Assembly: GCA_023139575.1 (NCBI GenBank)
Contig: JAGLNJ010000065.1
Coordinates: forward strand, 1 to 34,898
Reading direction: 5' to 3'
Source: Candidatus Omnitrophota bacterium
GTDB lineage: Bacteria; Omnitrophota; Gorgyraeia; Zapsychrales; JANLHA01
Length of the DNA: 34,898 nucleotides
Shown here piece after piece: positions 16,331-26,321 of this stretch. The position numbers and the translations under genes are program-made. The notes under the pieces were generated by a model that was not told where the DNA came from, did no database searches, and was given only the letters and a program-made list of their open reading frames with translations. Numbering within the stretch: position 1 is the stretch's first letter; each line of letters opens with the position of its first letter.

Positions 16331-17278
16331 TTAAACAGATAACCGGGCGGCTAATTTTATGGATTCAATTAATGATGTGGGATCGGCCTTATTTTTGCCC
16401 GCAATATCAAAGGCTGTTCCGTGAGCCGGGCAGGTGCGGATAAAAGGTAATCCGATGGTGAGATTGACTAATTTATTCATATGCAGGGTTTTCAACGGGG
16501 CGAGTCCCTGATCATGATACATGGCAATGATAAGGTCGAACGATTTGCGACAAGATGGTGTAAACAGCGTGTCAGCGGCCAAAGGCCCTGTGACATTGAT
16601 CCCTTTCTTCCTGGCCTTCTTGATGGCCGGGATGATTTGCGTAATTTCCTCTTTTCCTATGGCCCCTCCCTCTCCGGCATGGGGATTTAAACCGCACACA
16701 GCGATTGACGGTTTTTTGATGCGGAAAAATTTCTGAAAACAGGCCTGCGAAAGTGTTAAGGTGCTGTAGATTTTATCAGCGGAGATGGCTTGGCTTACAG
16801 CATTGAGAGGGATATGACGTGTTACAATAATGGCTCGAATTTCATCACATACAAACATCATTTCGAATTTTTTTACATTAAAATGATTAGCCAGAAATTC
16901 GGTATGCCCTTGAAAATGAGTTCCCAATTTTGATATTGACTCCTTGGCAACCGGCGCAGTCACAAGCGCGTTGATATCTTTACTTTTAAGGAGGCGAACG
17001 GCCTCGTCTAAATATTGCAAAGCGGCCGTGGCCACATATTTGTTTGATGTCCCCATTTTTATGCGGGATTTCTTAAGAGCGCTCGCGCTGATAAAAGAAA
17101 AATTGCTGTACCTGTCGGGAAAATACTTTCTAAAAAGAAGGTCGTCCCCTATCAGGGCGTATCTGGCCAAACGCCTGATCGAAGGTTTTGCGAGGGCCTT
17201 GGCAACGACTTCCGGTCCAATTCCTGAAGGATCGCCTAATGTGATGCCGATAAGCGGCAGTTGCGTCTTTTTATTCAT
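16331..17278 (-). CDS. pdxA: 4-hydroxythreonine-4-phosphate dehydrogenase
   Basis: NAD-dependent step in the deoxyxylulose-phosphate-dependent route to pyridoxal phosphate. 315 residues. It begins LPLIGITLGDPSGIGPEVVAKAL and has FQGHTEFLA, CGLNPHAGEGG and AMYHDQGLAPLKTLH with metal-binding His residues, then GTAFDIAGKNKADP. The neighbours surA (upstream, 5 bp) and ksgA (downstream) repeat an arrangement known from E. coli. Confidence 0.95.
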   Translation of the reverse strand: MNKKTQLPLIGITLGDPSGIGPEVVAKALAKPSIRRLARYALIGDDLLFRKYFPDRYSNFSFISASALKKSRIKMGTSNKYVATAALQYLDEAVRLLKSKDINALVTAPVAKESISKLGTHFQGHTEFLANHFNVKKFEMMFVCDEIRAIIVTRHIPLNAVSQAISADKIYSTLTLSQACFQKFFRIKKPSIAVCGLNPHAGEGGAIGKEEITQIIPAIKKARKKGINVTGPLAADTLFTPSCRKSFDLIIAMYHDQGLAPLKTLHMNKLVNLTIGLPFIRTCPAHGTAFDIAGKNKADPTSLIESIKLAARLSV

Positions 17279-17283
17279 TATAT

Positions 17284-18246
17284 TTATTCTTTTATTTCAA
17301 TAAAGGCATTGTTTTTCAATTCATCCAGCCATCCACGGATGTTTTCACTGAATTTTTTTCTAAAAATTAAATTGGATATTTCTTCTTTCACCATTTCCAA
17401 TTCTGCCAGTTCGGGTGGTGATTTTTTATCAACCTTAAAAATATAGAAACCGTTGTTAACCTCGATGATGGATGAAATATCCCCTTCTTTCAATTTGAAG
17501 ATCGTCTCCTCAATAATGGGCTGCAGTTGCCCTTTTTCAATGAATCCCAGCGGCGGAGCCTCAGAATAAATTTCAGCTAATTCGCGAAAGTCGTCTTTGT
17601 TTTTCATGAGCTTTGAAAGGACGTTTACCACCTTGTCTAATTTTGCTTGCGTTTCTTTTGGGTCAGTGGAATTAGAGACGAAAATGGAATCCACTTTCAC
17701 TCTTGCGGGTAGTTGAAATTCTTCGAAGTGACCGTTGTAATAGTCCGTTACCTCCTGAGGATTGATGACGATTTTTGAACGAACCTCCATATCCACGACG
17801 AATTTAATGGTTAACTGCTCTTCAATTTTTTGGCGCAGATCTGTAACCGTTGATCCTTCAGATAATATGGCATCGAGAAAATCTCGTTCTGAGGCATAGG
17901 AACTCTTGATTTCCGTAAGACGTTTTTGAATGGCCGCTTCTTTGACTTCCACACCTTTCTTTTGCCCTTCGCTTATGATGAGCTTGTCTTCGACCAGTTT
18001 TTGAAGACCGTTCAGCTCTAAGTCAGACATGATCATTTTAATTTCTTCAATGGGACGACCTTCCAACTTTAATTGCGAATAGGCCTGATTGAGGTAATTT
18101 GTATAATCACGCAGCGTGATTAATTCATCATTAACGACGGCGATGAGTTTGTCTTCGAAAGCGGACGCGATGTTTGTCGGAAATATGGTGAAAGCGCAAA
18201 GGATGACGATGAAAAGGCACCGGTTTGCTTTAAGTATTATTGGCAT
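17284..18246 (-). CDS. Periplasmic peptidyl-prolyl isomerase/chaperone, SurA-like
   Basis: 320 residues with a signal peptide (to about residue 29, IASA-F). A SurA-type N-terminal chaperone domain (FEDKLIAVVNDELITLRDYTNYL, then GLQKLVEDKLIISEGQKKG) is followed by one parvulin domain at about 185-285 (ARVKVDSIFVS, FRELAEIYSEAP, LGFIEKGQLQP). E. coli SurA has two parvulin domains, so this is a single-domain version. Its place before pdxA and ksgA matches surA-pdxA-ksgA. GGAT overlapping the mfd stop serves as ribosome-binding site. Probable role: folding of outer-membrane proteins exported by the Sec system. Confidence 0.88.
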   Translation of the reverse strand: MPIILKANRCLFIVILCAFTIFPTNIASAFEDKLIAVVNDELITLRDYTNYLNQAYSQLKLEGRPIEEIKMIMSDLELNGLQKLVEDKLIISEGQKKGVEVKEAAIQKRLTEIKSSYASERDFLDAILSEGSTVTDLRQKIEEQLTIKFVVDMEVRSKIVINPQEVTDYYNGHFEEFQLPARVKVDSIFVSNSTDPKETQAKLDKVVNVLSKLMKNKDDFRELAEIYSEAPPLGFIEKGQLQPIIEETIFKLKEGDISSIIEVNNGFYIFKVDKKSPPELAELEMVKEEISNLIFRKKFSENIRGWLDELKNNAFIEIKE

Positions 18247-18251
18247 TGGGA

Positions 18252-20129
18252 TTATCCTTTTTTATTTTTGATATGTTCTATTGAATCTTTTAACAGACGG
18301 CAATAGAGATCGAAACCAACGGCTGCGATATAGCCGCTCTGTTCTTCGCCGAGAATATTTCCTGATCCTCTCAGTTGCAGGTCTTCAAAAGCGATTTGAA
18401 ATCCGGACCCTAATTCGGAGTACTTCCCCAGAGCTTCAAGCCGGTTTTGAGACACACTCGAAATTATTTTTTTGGGCGGGGTGATAAAATAAGCATAAGC
18501 TTGATTAGTGCTTCGTCCCACCCGTCCACGCAATTGATGCAGATCTGCCAGCCCGAAATGATCAGCGCGGTTCACAAAAAGCGTATTGGCATTTGGAATA
18601 TCGATTCCCGATTCGATGATCGTCGTACACACAAGGATATCAATCTTTCCCTTTATGAAGCCGAGCATTATTTTTTCAAGCAATCGTCCAGGCATTTGGC
18701 CGTGACCGACAGCCACTACCGCTCCGGGAACCAGTCTATTTATTATTTTAGCAACTTTTGAGATATCTTCAACCCGGTTATGAAGGAAAAAAATTTGGCC
18801 CTTTCGCCGTAATTCCCGGAGCATCGCTTTCTTGATAATATTTTCGTCGAATGCAATGATTTGTGTTTCAACCGGGACGCGATTTTTCGGCGGGGTTGAA
18901 ATCACGGACATGTCCTTCGATCCGGAAAGCGCCATGTAAAGTGTGCGCGGGATCGGCGTAGCTGTCATGGCGAGGACATCCGCCATAACTTTTAGATGTT
19001 TAAGTTTTTCTTTGGACCGCACGCCGAAACGCTGTTCTTCGTCAATGATGATTAAGCCTAAATTTTTAAAAGCGATATCTTTCGAAAGCAAGCGGTGGGT
19101 GCCGATAACGATATCGACGGTTCCGGAGCGAAGGTCTTTAACGATTTCTTGCTGTTCATGTTTGGTGCGAAATCGGCTTAACATGGCCACATTAATCGGA
19201 AAATCCTGCAAACGATCCGAGAAATTATAAAAATGTTGTTCCGCCAAGATGGTGGTAGGCACCAGGAGCGCGACCTGTTTGTTATTCATGACGGCCTTGA
19301 AGGCGGCGCGCAACGCCACTTCTGTCTTTCCGAAACCGACATCACCGCACAACAGGCGGTCCATCGGAGAATCGTCCTCCATGTCTTTCTTCAGTGCGGC
19401 AGTCGCTTTGATTTGATCAGGTGTTTCTTCAAAAGCGAAACCGGCTTCAAAATCCTTTTGCCACTTGTCGTCTTTTTTATATTTGAAACCTTTTAAGGTG
19501 GCCCGCAGGGCCTGTACGCGCAACAATTCCGCCGCGACACGCTGGATCCTTTTATGTGTTTGGCTTTTGATGCGCTTCCATTCCTTGGAACCGAGCGTGT
19601 AGATGCGAGGCGGCTTCTTTGAGAAACCGACGTACTTCTGGATAAGGTGCATGTCATGTTTGGGAATATATAAACGGTCTCCTCCCTTATATTCGATGAT
19701 CATGTGCTCTTTTTTCTGCTGTTTCGTATCAATAGGTTTAATACCCAAAAAACGTCCGATACCATGATTGTAATGCACGACATAGTCGCCTTTTTGAATA
19801 TCGACGAAATGATCAAGTGGTTCCTCGGGAGAAAAAGATTCATTGGAAGGTGCCTTGCGCGGCAGGATGATAACTATTTTATGCTGCCAAACCGGTTTGT
19901 TGGATTTGATGTTGTAGGAATAAATGAAGCGGATTTTGCTGTCATCAAGGGCAACGCGGACGGGACCATCAAAGTTAACGGGGAAGATATCAATGATCTC
20001 CCCCCTTTGACAAAAATCACCCTCTATGAGAGCATTGCGCGAACGCTTATAGCCGAAATGCAGTAATTCCGCGACAATGCTCTCAATATTAATAAATTGC
20101 TCAACATAAAATTTGATCGATTTAAACAT
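18252..20129 (-). CDS. mfd: Compact transcription-repair coupling factor (Mfd-like translocase)
   Basis: 625 residues against about 1150 for ordinary Mfd. Visible parts: a UvrB-homologous module at about 15-60 (LLHFGYKRS, GDFCQRGEIIDIFP), the CarD-like RNA polymerase interaction domain at about 112-172 (GDYVVHYNHGIGRFLGI), and a full superfamily-2 translocase with Walker A GDVGFGKT (262-269), DEEQRFG (363-369), TATPIPRTL and QLRGRVGRS. It ends shortly after GNILGEEQSGYIAAVGFDLY, where other Mfd proteins continue for about 200 residues with the autoinhibitory D7 domain. Both borders are tight: secDF ends 4 bp before and surA begins 5 bp after, so no hidden remainder exists here. It could also be viewed as a RecG/Mfd hybrid, but the RID domain makes Mfd more likely. 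Confidence 0.88.
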   Translation of the reverse strand: MFKSIKFYVEQFINIESIVAELLHFGYKRSRNALIEGDFCQRGEIIDIFPVNFDGPVRVALDDSKIRFIYSYNIKSNKPVWQHKIVIILPRKAPSNESFSPEEPLDHFVDIQKGDYVVHYNHGIGRFLGIKPIDTKQQKKEHMIIEYKGGDRLYIPKHDMHLIQKYVGFSKKPPRIYTLGSKEWKRIKSQTHKRIQRVAAELLRVQALRATLKGFKYKKDDKWQKDFEAGFAFEETPDQIKATAALKKDMEDDSPMDRLLCGDVGFGKTEVALRAAFKAVMNNKQVALLVPTTILAEQHFYNFSDRLQDFPINVAMLSRFRTKHEQQEIVKDLRSGTVDIVIGTHRLLSKDIAFKNLGLIIIDEEQRFGVRSKEKLKHLKVMADVLAMTATPIPRTLYMALSGSKDMSVISTPPKNRVPVETQIIAFDENIIKKAMLRELRRKGQIFFLHNRVEDISKVAKIINRLVPGAVVAVGHGQMPGRLLEKIMLGFIKGKIDILVCTTIIESGIDIPNANTLFVNRADHFGLADLHQLRGRVGRSTNQAYAYFITPPKKIISSVSQNRLEALGKYSELGSGFQIAFEDLQLRGSGNILGEEQSGYIAAVGFDLYCRLLKDSIEHIKNKKG

Positions 20130-20133
20130 GCTG

Positions 20134-22353
20134 TCATGTTTTTTTCTGCCAGGCTAAAACCAGGGGTGACGCGATAAAAATCGTTGAATACGTCCCGGAA
20201 ATAAAACCGATGATCAGACACAAAGCGAAAGTGTTTAGCACCTCACCACCGAGCACGAAAAGTGAAACAACAACTAACAAGGTCGTGACGGTTGTCAGTA
20301 TCGTTCGCCCCAGGGTTTGATTGATGCTGAGGTTAATGATTTCACTGAGTTTCATTTTTCGATATTTGGTCATGTTTTCCCGGACACGGTCATAAATAAT
20401 AATCGTATCGTTAATGGAATAACCGGCGATCGTTAAAAGCGCTGTGACGACAAGCAGGTCCACTTGCCGGCCGAGCATCACGACGACACCTAAGGTGATG
20501 ATAACGTCATGTAGCAAGGCGATGACACCGGCGGCAGCAAAATCAAAGTGATGAAAACGGAATCCGACGTAGATCAGGATGCCGCCGAGGGCGAATAGAA
20601 TGGCGAAGATCGCGCGTTTGGTTAATTCCTTGCCCACTACAGGGCCGACTTTTTCAATGCGCAGCCGCTCAAAAGGATTATTTGAAAATTCTTTATTCAA
20701 GACATCCACCACCCCGTCATAAGTATCTTTGGCTGAACGGATGATCACATTCTCTTGTTCCAATTTTGTGATTGGGCTTGTTTTCCTGGCAACCTGGATA
20801 ATCACATCGGAAATACCATTGTTTGCAAGTTTTTCCCGCAGGACTTCAGGATCCATGGATTGTTCGAAACGATACTCTTGAATCTGGCCGCCGGCAAAAT
20901 CAATACCGTAGGCCTTATCCCCTTTCTGGAAGAATCCCGCGAGTCCGATGATGACAAGGATTATGGATAAGCCGAAGCAGAAAAATCTTTTTGAAACAAA
21001 ATCCACTTTGGTGTCTTGAAAGACTTTACGCATCCGCAACTTTTTCTTTAAGAGGCCTGTTTCAAGCAAGACCAAAAAGATGGTTCGTGTCACAAAAAGA
21101 GATGTGAAAAGGCTTGATAATAGACCGATTGAAAGTGTAACGGCAAAACCCTTTATCGGGCCGGATCCGAATTGGAAAAGCATAAAAGCAGCGATCAGGG
21201 TTGTTGAGTTTGAATCAAAAATGGCCTTGAAAGCCTTGCTGAAGCCGTTTGAAATGGCCGCATGCAGGGGCCGGCCGTTAACAATTTCTTCTCTGATGCG
21301 TTCATTGATCAACACATTGGCATCAACCGCCATACCTAACGTCAATATAATACCCGCGATACCCGGCAGGGACAGAGTGATTGGGGATTCGGGGAGCATG
21401 AGGTTTAAGAAACCCATGATGCCCATAATAAGATTTAAGTTGATGACCAGCGCGATGTCGGAGACGATGCCGGCGCGGAGGTAGTAAAGGATCATAAAGA
21501 TGAGAACTAATGCCCCCCCGACAATGGTTGCTTCGATACCCGCGTTGATAGAGTCCTGGCCTAAAAGCGGGCCGATCGTGCGTTCTTCTTCAATATGCAT
21601 CGGTGCCGGGAGAGAGCCGGAACGCAAGGACAAGGCAAGCAGTGAGGCCTCTTCAAAAGAAAAGATCCCGGTGATGCGCCCGTCGCCGGAGAGGATCGGT
21701 TCTTCGATGCGCGGGCTGGAAATCACTTCCCCGTCAAGCACGATAGCCAATCGTTCATTGACATGTTTTTTGGTGATCTTGGCGAATTCTTTCGCGCCTT
21801 GTGAGTTGAAAGATATTTTGATATAAGGTTCGCCCATTGTATTGGTATCAAAATCAACCAAGGCGTCTTTAATAGTGTCACCTTTCATGATCGCCTCATC
21901 CTGCAGCAGAACGGGTTCATCGTCGTCTTTTGAGTATTTCAAGACGTGCCCTGCCGGGACATTGCCGGCCAGGGATTCTTTCAAGGCGTTGGGGTCACTA
22001 TTTACTAAAGTGAATTCTAAAAGGGCAACTTGTCCGATCATCTGCACCGCGCGGTCACGGTCGGTAATGCCGGGCAATTGGACCAGGATTTCGGTTTCTC
22101 CCTGCCGTTGAATAACCGGCTCCGCGACACCTAAACCGTCGATTCGGTTGCGTAGGATCTCGATGGCGCGGGGCACGGCGTCTTTTTTGGCGTTGGCGTC
22201 AAGTTCATCGGTGTCGACCTGCAAAACAAGGTGCATGCCCCCTTTTAAGTCGAGGCCGAGATTAATGCGCTTATTTAAGGGATAAGCGCAGAAAATGGCC
22301 CCCACCAAAACGAACAGGACAACAAGGATTCTCCATTTTAAATTTTTACTCAT
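20134..22353 (-). CDS. secDF: Protein translocase subunit SecDF (fused)
   Basis: 739-residue fusion of SecD and SecF, which uses the proton gradient to finish Sec-dependent export. SecD: first membrane segment at 8-27, GLDLKGGMHLVLQVD, periplasmic P1 domain, then LTLGMAVDANVLINERIREE. SecF: begins near residue 430, with YGIDFAGGQIQEYRF and YSINDTIIIYDRVRENM. Twelve membrane segments are expected. yajC precedes it by 27 bp. Confidence 0.96.
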   Translation of the reverse strand: MSKNLKWRILVVLFVLVGAIFCAYPLNKRINLGLDLKGGMHLVLQVDTDELDANAKKDAVPRAIEILRNRIDGLGVAEPVIQRQGETEILVQLPGITDRDRAVQMIGQVALLEFTLVNSDPNALKESLAGNVPAGHVLKYSKDDDEPVLLQDEAIMKGDTIKDALVDFDTNTMGEPYIKISFNSQGAKEFAKITKKHVNERLAIVLDGEVISSPRIEEPILSGDGRITGIFSFEEASLLALSLRSGSLPAPMHIEEERTIGPLLGQDSINAGIEATIVGGALVLIFMILYYLRAGIVSDIALVINLNLIMGIMGFLNLMLPESPITLSLPGIAGIILTLGMAVDANVLINERIREEIVNGRPLHAAISNGFSKAFKAIFDSNSTTLIAAFMLFQFGSGPIKGFAVTLSIGLLSSLFTSLFVTRTIFLVLLETGLLKKKLRMRKVFQDTKVDFVSKRFFCFGLSIILVIIGLAGFFQKGDKAYGIDFAGGQIQEYRFEQSMDPEVLREKLANNGISDVIIQVARKTSPITKLEQENVIIRSAKDTYDGVVDVLNKEFSNNPFERLRIEKVGPVVGKELTKRAIFAILFALGGILIYVGFRFHHFDFAAAGVIALLHDVIITLGVVVMLGRQVDLLVVTALLTIAGYSINDTIIIYDRVRENMTKYRKMKLSEIINLSINQTLGRTILTTVTTLLVVVSLFVLGGEVLNTFALCLIIGFISGTYSTIFIASPLVLAWQKKT

Positions 22354-22380
22354 GGCTATCCTCTCTTCTGGGTTGTGAAT

Positions 22381-22665
22381 TTATTTTGTTTGACTTTCTT
22401 TATTGATGATTGCATTAATGGAATCTTTTGCGATTTCAAGCCGCACATTGTTATCGACACGAACGATGACACTTTTATCCTTAATGTTCACTACTGTCCC
22501 GTGAATACCGCCGGCTGTGATGACTTGATCATTCTTCTTTAATTGGGACAGGCCTTCTTTACGCTTTTTCTGCTTGTCCCTTTCCGGCTTGATCACGACA
22601 AAATACATGATCAAACCGATCAACAGCATCGGTATCAAAGGATTAGCCGTTTGCTCTGCAGCCAT
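22381..22665 (-). CDS. yajC: Preprotein translocase accessory subunit YajC
   Basis: 94 residues: one membrane segment (IPMLLIGLIMYFVVIKPERD) followed by the cytosolic domain GLSQLKKNDQVITAGGIHG. It forms a complex with SecDF, encoded next. The frame extends to a TTG at 22671, but AAAGGA is correctly spaced for the ATG at 22665. Confidence 0.95.
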   Translation of the reverse strand: MAAEQTANPLIPMLLIGLIMYFVVIKPERDKQKKRKEGLSQLKKNDQVITAGGIHGTVVNIKDKSVIVRVDNNVRLEIAKDSINAIINKESQTK

Positions 22666-22693
22666 AATCAATCCTTTCGTTTTTTAAGAAAGC

Positions 22694-22942
22694 TTAAGCT
22701 TTACTTTTTTTCTTTACAAGTGATTTGACAGTGTCGCTCATGGTGGCGCCCTGTTTGATCCACTTATCCAATTTGGTTTGATTGAACTCAATGACGCAAG
22801 GCTTCTTGGATGCGTCATAATATCCAATCAAGTCCAAATGTCTGTTTTGTCGGCTGGTATTACGACTAATAGCGACAATACGGTAATTATATCGCTTCTT
22901 AGCTGACTTGCCTGCTTTCTGTAATCGAATACGAACTTCCAT
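22694..22942 (-). CDS. rpsP: 30S ribosomal protein S16
   Basis: 82 residues, normal length: VRIRLQKAGKSAKKRYNYRI and then DLIGYYDASKKP. GGAGG is seven bases before the ATG. In many bacteria rpsP goes with ffh, rimM and trmD; here it instead precedes yajC-secDF and follows trpE by 41 bp. Confidence 0.96.
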   Translation of the reverse strand: MEVRIRLQKAGKSAKKRYNYRIVAISRNTSRQNRHLDLIGYYDASKKPCVIEFNQTKLDKWIKQGATMSDTVKSLVKKKSKA

Positions 22943-22983
22943 TGAAATTCCTCCCTTTCTATTATGATGTAGTGATATGTTTT

Positions 22984-24492
22984 CTAATTAATATAGTTGT
23001 GTGCCTTTTTAATCGCTAATATTTGGGCCTTGGCTTTGTTGACCGTCTCTAAATATTCTTTCCTGGGTTGTGAGTCGGCAACGATTCCCGCGCCGGCCTG
23101 GATGGCGGCTTTGTCCTTGTTCACGACAATGGTGCGGATCGTTATACAGGTGTCCAGATTTCCGGAGAAACTGAAATACCCGATGCATCCGGCGTACGGT
23201 CCGCGTGAAATATTCTCCAGTTCATCAATGATCTCCATCGCCCGGATTTTCGGCGCGCCGGAAACCGTGCCGGCCGGAAAAGCGGCCTGCAGAACATCAA
23301 AGGCGTCTTTCCCTTTTTTTAATTTGCCGCGGACATTGGAGACAATGTGCATGACGTGCGAATATTTTTCTACTTCCATAAATTCGGACAGGGCGATGGA
23401 ACCCTCTTCGCAAACGCGCCCCAAATCATTGCGCCCCAGGTCAACAAGCATAATGTGCTCGGCCTTTTCTTTGGGATCGTTTAAAAGATCCTGCACGTAA
23501 AAAAGGTCCTCCCTTTCATTATTCCCGCGCGGGCGCGTACCGGCAATCGGACGCGTTTCCACCACACCGTCTTCACAGCGGACCAAGAGCTCCGGTGACG
23601 AACCGACCACTTTGATCCCTTTAAAATTGAGGTAATACATGTACGGCGAAGGATTGAGGGTGCGCAGCATTCGGTAAATGTTAAAAGGATCGGTCTTCAA
23701 TTTGACGGAAAAACGCTGTGAGAGCACGACCTGAATGATCTCTCCGGCGCGGATCTGTTTTTTGGCCCGGGTGACAATGTCCTTGAATTCGGTCTCGCTG
23801 AAATTGCTGGTAATGTCCTTCTCGGAAATGGTAGAGCAGCGCATTCGTAACGGGGCCTTCAGCGGAGCCAGAATTTCTTTGATCAAAACGTCAATGCCGC
23901 GAAGGGCCTTTTTGTAGGCGGTTTTCTTTCGCGCATTCGTGTCATTTTCTTTGACCTTCACGCAATTAACGATCTTGATCTTGTGATTGCGGTGGTCAAA
24001 GATGATTGAGTTTTTGGCCAGAATGAGCAGGATGTCCGGCAGTTTCTCATTGTCCTTCGGCTTGTTGGGCAGGTTCTCGAAGAACCGCACCGTGTCGTAG
24101 CCGAGGTAGCCAATCAGCCCGCCACAAAAACGCGGTAGCCCGGGGACTTTAACCAATTTGAAAGGGGCCATTATTTCACGAATGTAATTGAGCGGAGAAC
24201 CGACGATCTTCTTTGTAACCGTGGAAGGTTTCTTTCCCGTAAGCCCGGTGATCGAAATGGATTGGCCCGAACTTCGCACCACCATTTCCGGATCCCTGGC
24301 CAGAAAAGAATAACGGGCGATCTTCTCCTCCCCTTCAACCGATTCCAAAAGGAAAGAATAGTCGCAATCGTGAGCGATTTTGTAGTAGACGGAAACCGGC
24401 GTGTCCAGATCACCCGGGATCTCCCTGGAGACCGGGATCAGGTTTCCCTTCTTCGTTAATTTCAGGAATTCTTGTTCCGTAATGTTTACCAT
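22984..24492 (-). CDS. trpE: Anthranilate synthase component I
   Basis: 502 residues. Converts chorismate and ammonia to anthranilate, the first step of tryptophan synthesis. The tryptophan feedback site LLES followed ten residues later by S is intact (LLESVEGEEKIARYS), which favours TrpE over PabB. Core motifs are ETRPIAGTRPRG, LVDLGRNDLGR, PAGTVSGAPKIRAMEIIDEL and GAGIVADSQPRKEYLE. No trpG or other trp gene is in the window; the gene follows hisI with a one-base gap. Confidence 0.93.
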   Translation of the reverse strand: MVNITEQEFLKLTKKGNLIPVSREIPGDLDTPVSVYYKIAHDCDYSFLLESVEGEEKIARYSFLARDPEMVVRSSGQSISITGLTGKKPSTVTKKIVGSPLNYIREIMAPFKLVKVPGLPRFCGGLIGYLGYDTVRFFENLPNKPKDNEKLPDILLILAKNSIIFDHRNHKIKIVNCVKVKENDTNARKKTAYKKALRGIDVLIKEILAPLKAPLRMRCSTISEKDITSNFSETEFKDIVTRAKKQIRAGEIIQVVLSQRFSVKLKTDPFNIYRMLRTLNPSPYMYYLNFKGIKVVGSSPELLVRCEDGVVETRPIAGTRPRGNNEREDLFYVQDLLNDPKEKAEHIMLVDLGRNDLGRVCEEGSIALSEFMEVEKYSHVMHIVSNVRGKLKKGKDAFDVLQAAFPAGTVSGAPKIRAMEIIDELENISRGPYAGCIGYFSFSGNLDTCITIRTIVVNKDKAAIQAGAGIVADSQPRKEYLETVNKAKAQILAIKKAHNYIN

Positions 24493-24493
24493 T

Positions 24494-24853
24494 TTATTTT
24501 TTCTTCCCGATCTTCCGGTAAAAACAGCTCTTTTTGTGCGTGTGACAGGCCGCGCCGACTTGCCGAACCTTGATCAGCAGGCAATCACAGTCGCAATCGT
24601 AAAAAACGCCTTTGACAAATTGAAAATGTCCCGACGTCATTCCCTTCACCCAGTATTCCTTGCGCGACCTGGACCAGAAACAGGTCTTGCCGATCTTCAA
24701 GGTCTCTTTGAGTGAATCAACATTCATGTAAGCCAGCATCAAGACGTCTTTTGTCTTGTAGTCCTGAATAATGACCGGAATGAGTCCGTCTTTATTAAAG
24801 CGTAAATTTTTTAAAGTTCCAGGGGTAATTTGGATTTTTTCGATATCCTTCAT
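24494..24853 (-). CDS. hisI: Phosphoribosyl-AMP cyclohydrolase
   Basis: 119 residues, the single-domain form without the HisE pyrophosphohydrolase. Opens the adenine ring in histidine synthesis. The signatures are [26 protein letters not shown], the metal-binding DCDCDCL and [14 protein letters not shown] overlaps the hisF stop by four bases. hisE must be elsewhere. Confidence 0.95.
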   Translation of the reverse strand: MKDIEKIQITPGTLKNLRFNKDGLIPVIIQDYKTKDVLMLAYMNVDSLKETLKIGKTCFWSRSRKEYWVKGMTSGHFQFVKGVFYDCDCDCLLIKVRQVGAACHTHKKSCFYRKIGKKK

Positions 24854-25605
24854 GAACGTACCTCAATGTTATTTTCTTTTAAATATTTTTTTACATCCTG
24901 AATGTTTAATTCACCGTAATGAAACACGGAAGCGGCCAAAGCGGCGTCTGCCCCGGTCCGCGTGAGCACGTCTTTAAAGTGCGACATGTTGCCGGCTCCC
25001 CCGGAGGCAATGACCGGAATATTAACGGCATCGCAGACCGACTTGGTCAGGGCGAGATCGTAACCGTCTTTTGTGCCGTCAAAATCCATGCTGGTTAAAA
25101 GGATCTCCCCGGCTCCGCGGCTTTCCACCTCTTTAACCCAATCAATGGCATCTTTGCCGGTGTTGATCCGGCCGCCGTTAATAAAAATATCCCAGCCGCC
25201 GTTGCGCTTCCTGGCGTCTACGGCTACGACAATGCATTGGCTGCCGAAACGTGTTGCCGCTTCATTGATCAAGTCCGGGTTGTTCACCGCGGAGGAATTG
25301 ATCGAAATTTTATCCGCTCCGGCGTTAAGCAGTTGCCGAATGTCTTCAACGTCGCGAATACCGCCGCCTACGGTTAAAGGCATGAAGACCTTTTCCGCGG
25401 TTCTTTGAACAATGTCAATAATAATCGGCCGTTCCTCGTGGCTGGCCGTGATATCCAAAAACACGATCTCATCCGCCAAATTACTGTCGTACGTTTCCGC
25501 CGCCTCAACCGGGTCGCCGGCATCACGCAGCCGCACAAAATTGACGCCTTTAACAACACGGCCGTCTTTAACGTCCAGGCAGGGAATTATTCTTTTGGTC
25601 AGCAT
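24850..25605 (-). CDS. hisF: Imidazole glycerol phosphate synthase, cyclase subunit
   Basis: 251-residue TIM barrel. Catalytic Asp in [16 protein letters not shown] and the second in VVAVDARK; phosphate loops LTVGGGIRD and VIASGGAGN. It takes ammonia from HisH, encoded two genes upstream. The usual MDRDGT reads MDFDGTKDG here, one residue off the common form. Overlaps hisA by seven bp. Confidence 0.96.
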   Translation of the reverse strand: MLTKRIIPCLDVKDGRVVKGVNFVRLRDAGDPVEAAETYDSNLADEIVFLDITASHEERPIIIDIVQRTAEKVFMPLTVGGGIRDVEDIRQLLNAGADKISINSSAVNNPDLINEAATRFGSQCIVVAVDARKRNGGWDIFINGGRINTGKDAIDWVKEVESRGAGEILLTSMDFDGTKDGYDLALTKSVCDAVNIPVIASGGAGNMSHFKDVLTRTGADAALAASVFHYGELNIQDVKKYLKENNIEVRS

Positions 25606-26318
25606 ATCTCCAGGGCCTCTTTTAAATTTAACGTGCCTTCATAAAGGGCCTTGCCGGTGATGGCACCAATCAATCCTTTTTCCCGCATGACTGACAGCTG
25701 CTTGATATCATCGATGTTCTTGATGCCGCCGGACGCGATTAAAGAAATGTTTACATTATCGAGAAGCTCATTGAGGCTTTCTAGATTCGGCCCGGAAAGC
25801 ATGCCGTCACGGGAGATGTCGGTGTAAATAAGATATTTCAAGCCGGCGGCTTCTAATTCCTTGGCGAAATCAACAGCGAAAATATCACGCGTCACGGTCC
25901 AACCCTTCTCCGTTATCCTGCCTTCTTTACAATCAAGCGATACGGCGATATTCTCCGGCCACAAGGAGAGAATTTCTTTAAGGAAATTTCTATCTTCGAT
26001 GACGGCTGTCCCTAAAATGACCCGTTTGATCCCGGCATCGAGCAAATCCTGAATGTCCTCTTTGGTGCGAATGCCCCCTCCGGTCTGGATTGGAACTGAA
26101 ACACTCCGCGCGATCGACTTGATAATATCCTTATTGTGCATCGTGCCGGTCCTGGCGCCGTCAAGGTCAATGATGTGCAGCCACCGGGCGCCTGAGTCAA
26201 TCCATTGCTGCGCCGCACTTAGAGGATTATCACCGTATTGCGTCACGTCATCAAAACGGCCTTGCATCAGGCGGACAACATTTCTGTTTTTGATATCGAT
26301 TGCGGGATAAATGATCAT
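25599..26318 (-). CDS. hisA: ProFAR isomerase
   Basis: 239-residue TIM barrel performing the Amadori rearrangement in histidine synthesis. Starts [20 protein letters not shown] with the catalytic base Asp; the catalytic acid is in [14 protein letters not shown]. Phosphate loops are QTGGGIRTK and IASGGIKN. Begins three bases after hisH. Confidence 0.96.
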   Translation of the reverse strand: MIIYPAIDIKNRNVVRLMQGRFDDVTQYGDNPLSAAQQWIDSGARWLHIIDLDGARTGTMHNKDIIKSIARSVSVPIQTGGGIRTKEDIQDLLDAGIKRVILGTAVIEDRNFLKEILSLWPENIAVSLDCKEGRITEKGWTVTRDIFAVDFAKELEAAGLKYLIYTDISRDGMLSGPNLESLNELLDNVNISLIASGGIKNIDDIKQLSVMREKGLIGAITGKALYEGTLNLKEALEIC

Positions 26319-26321
26319 AAT

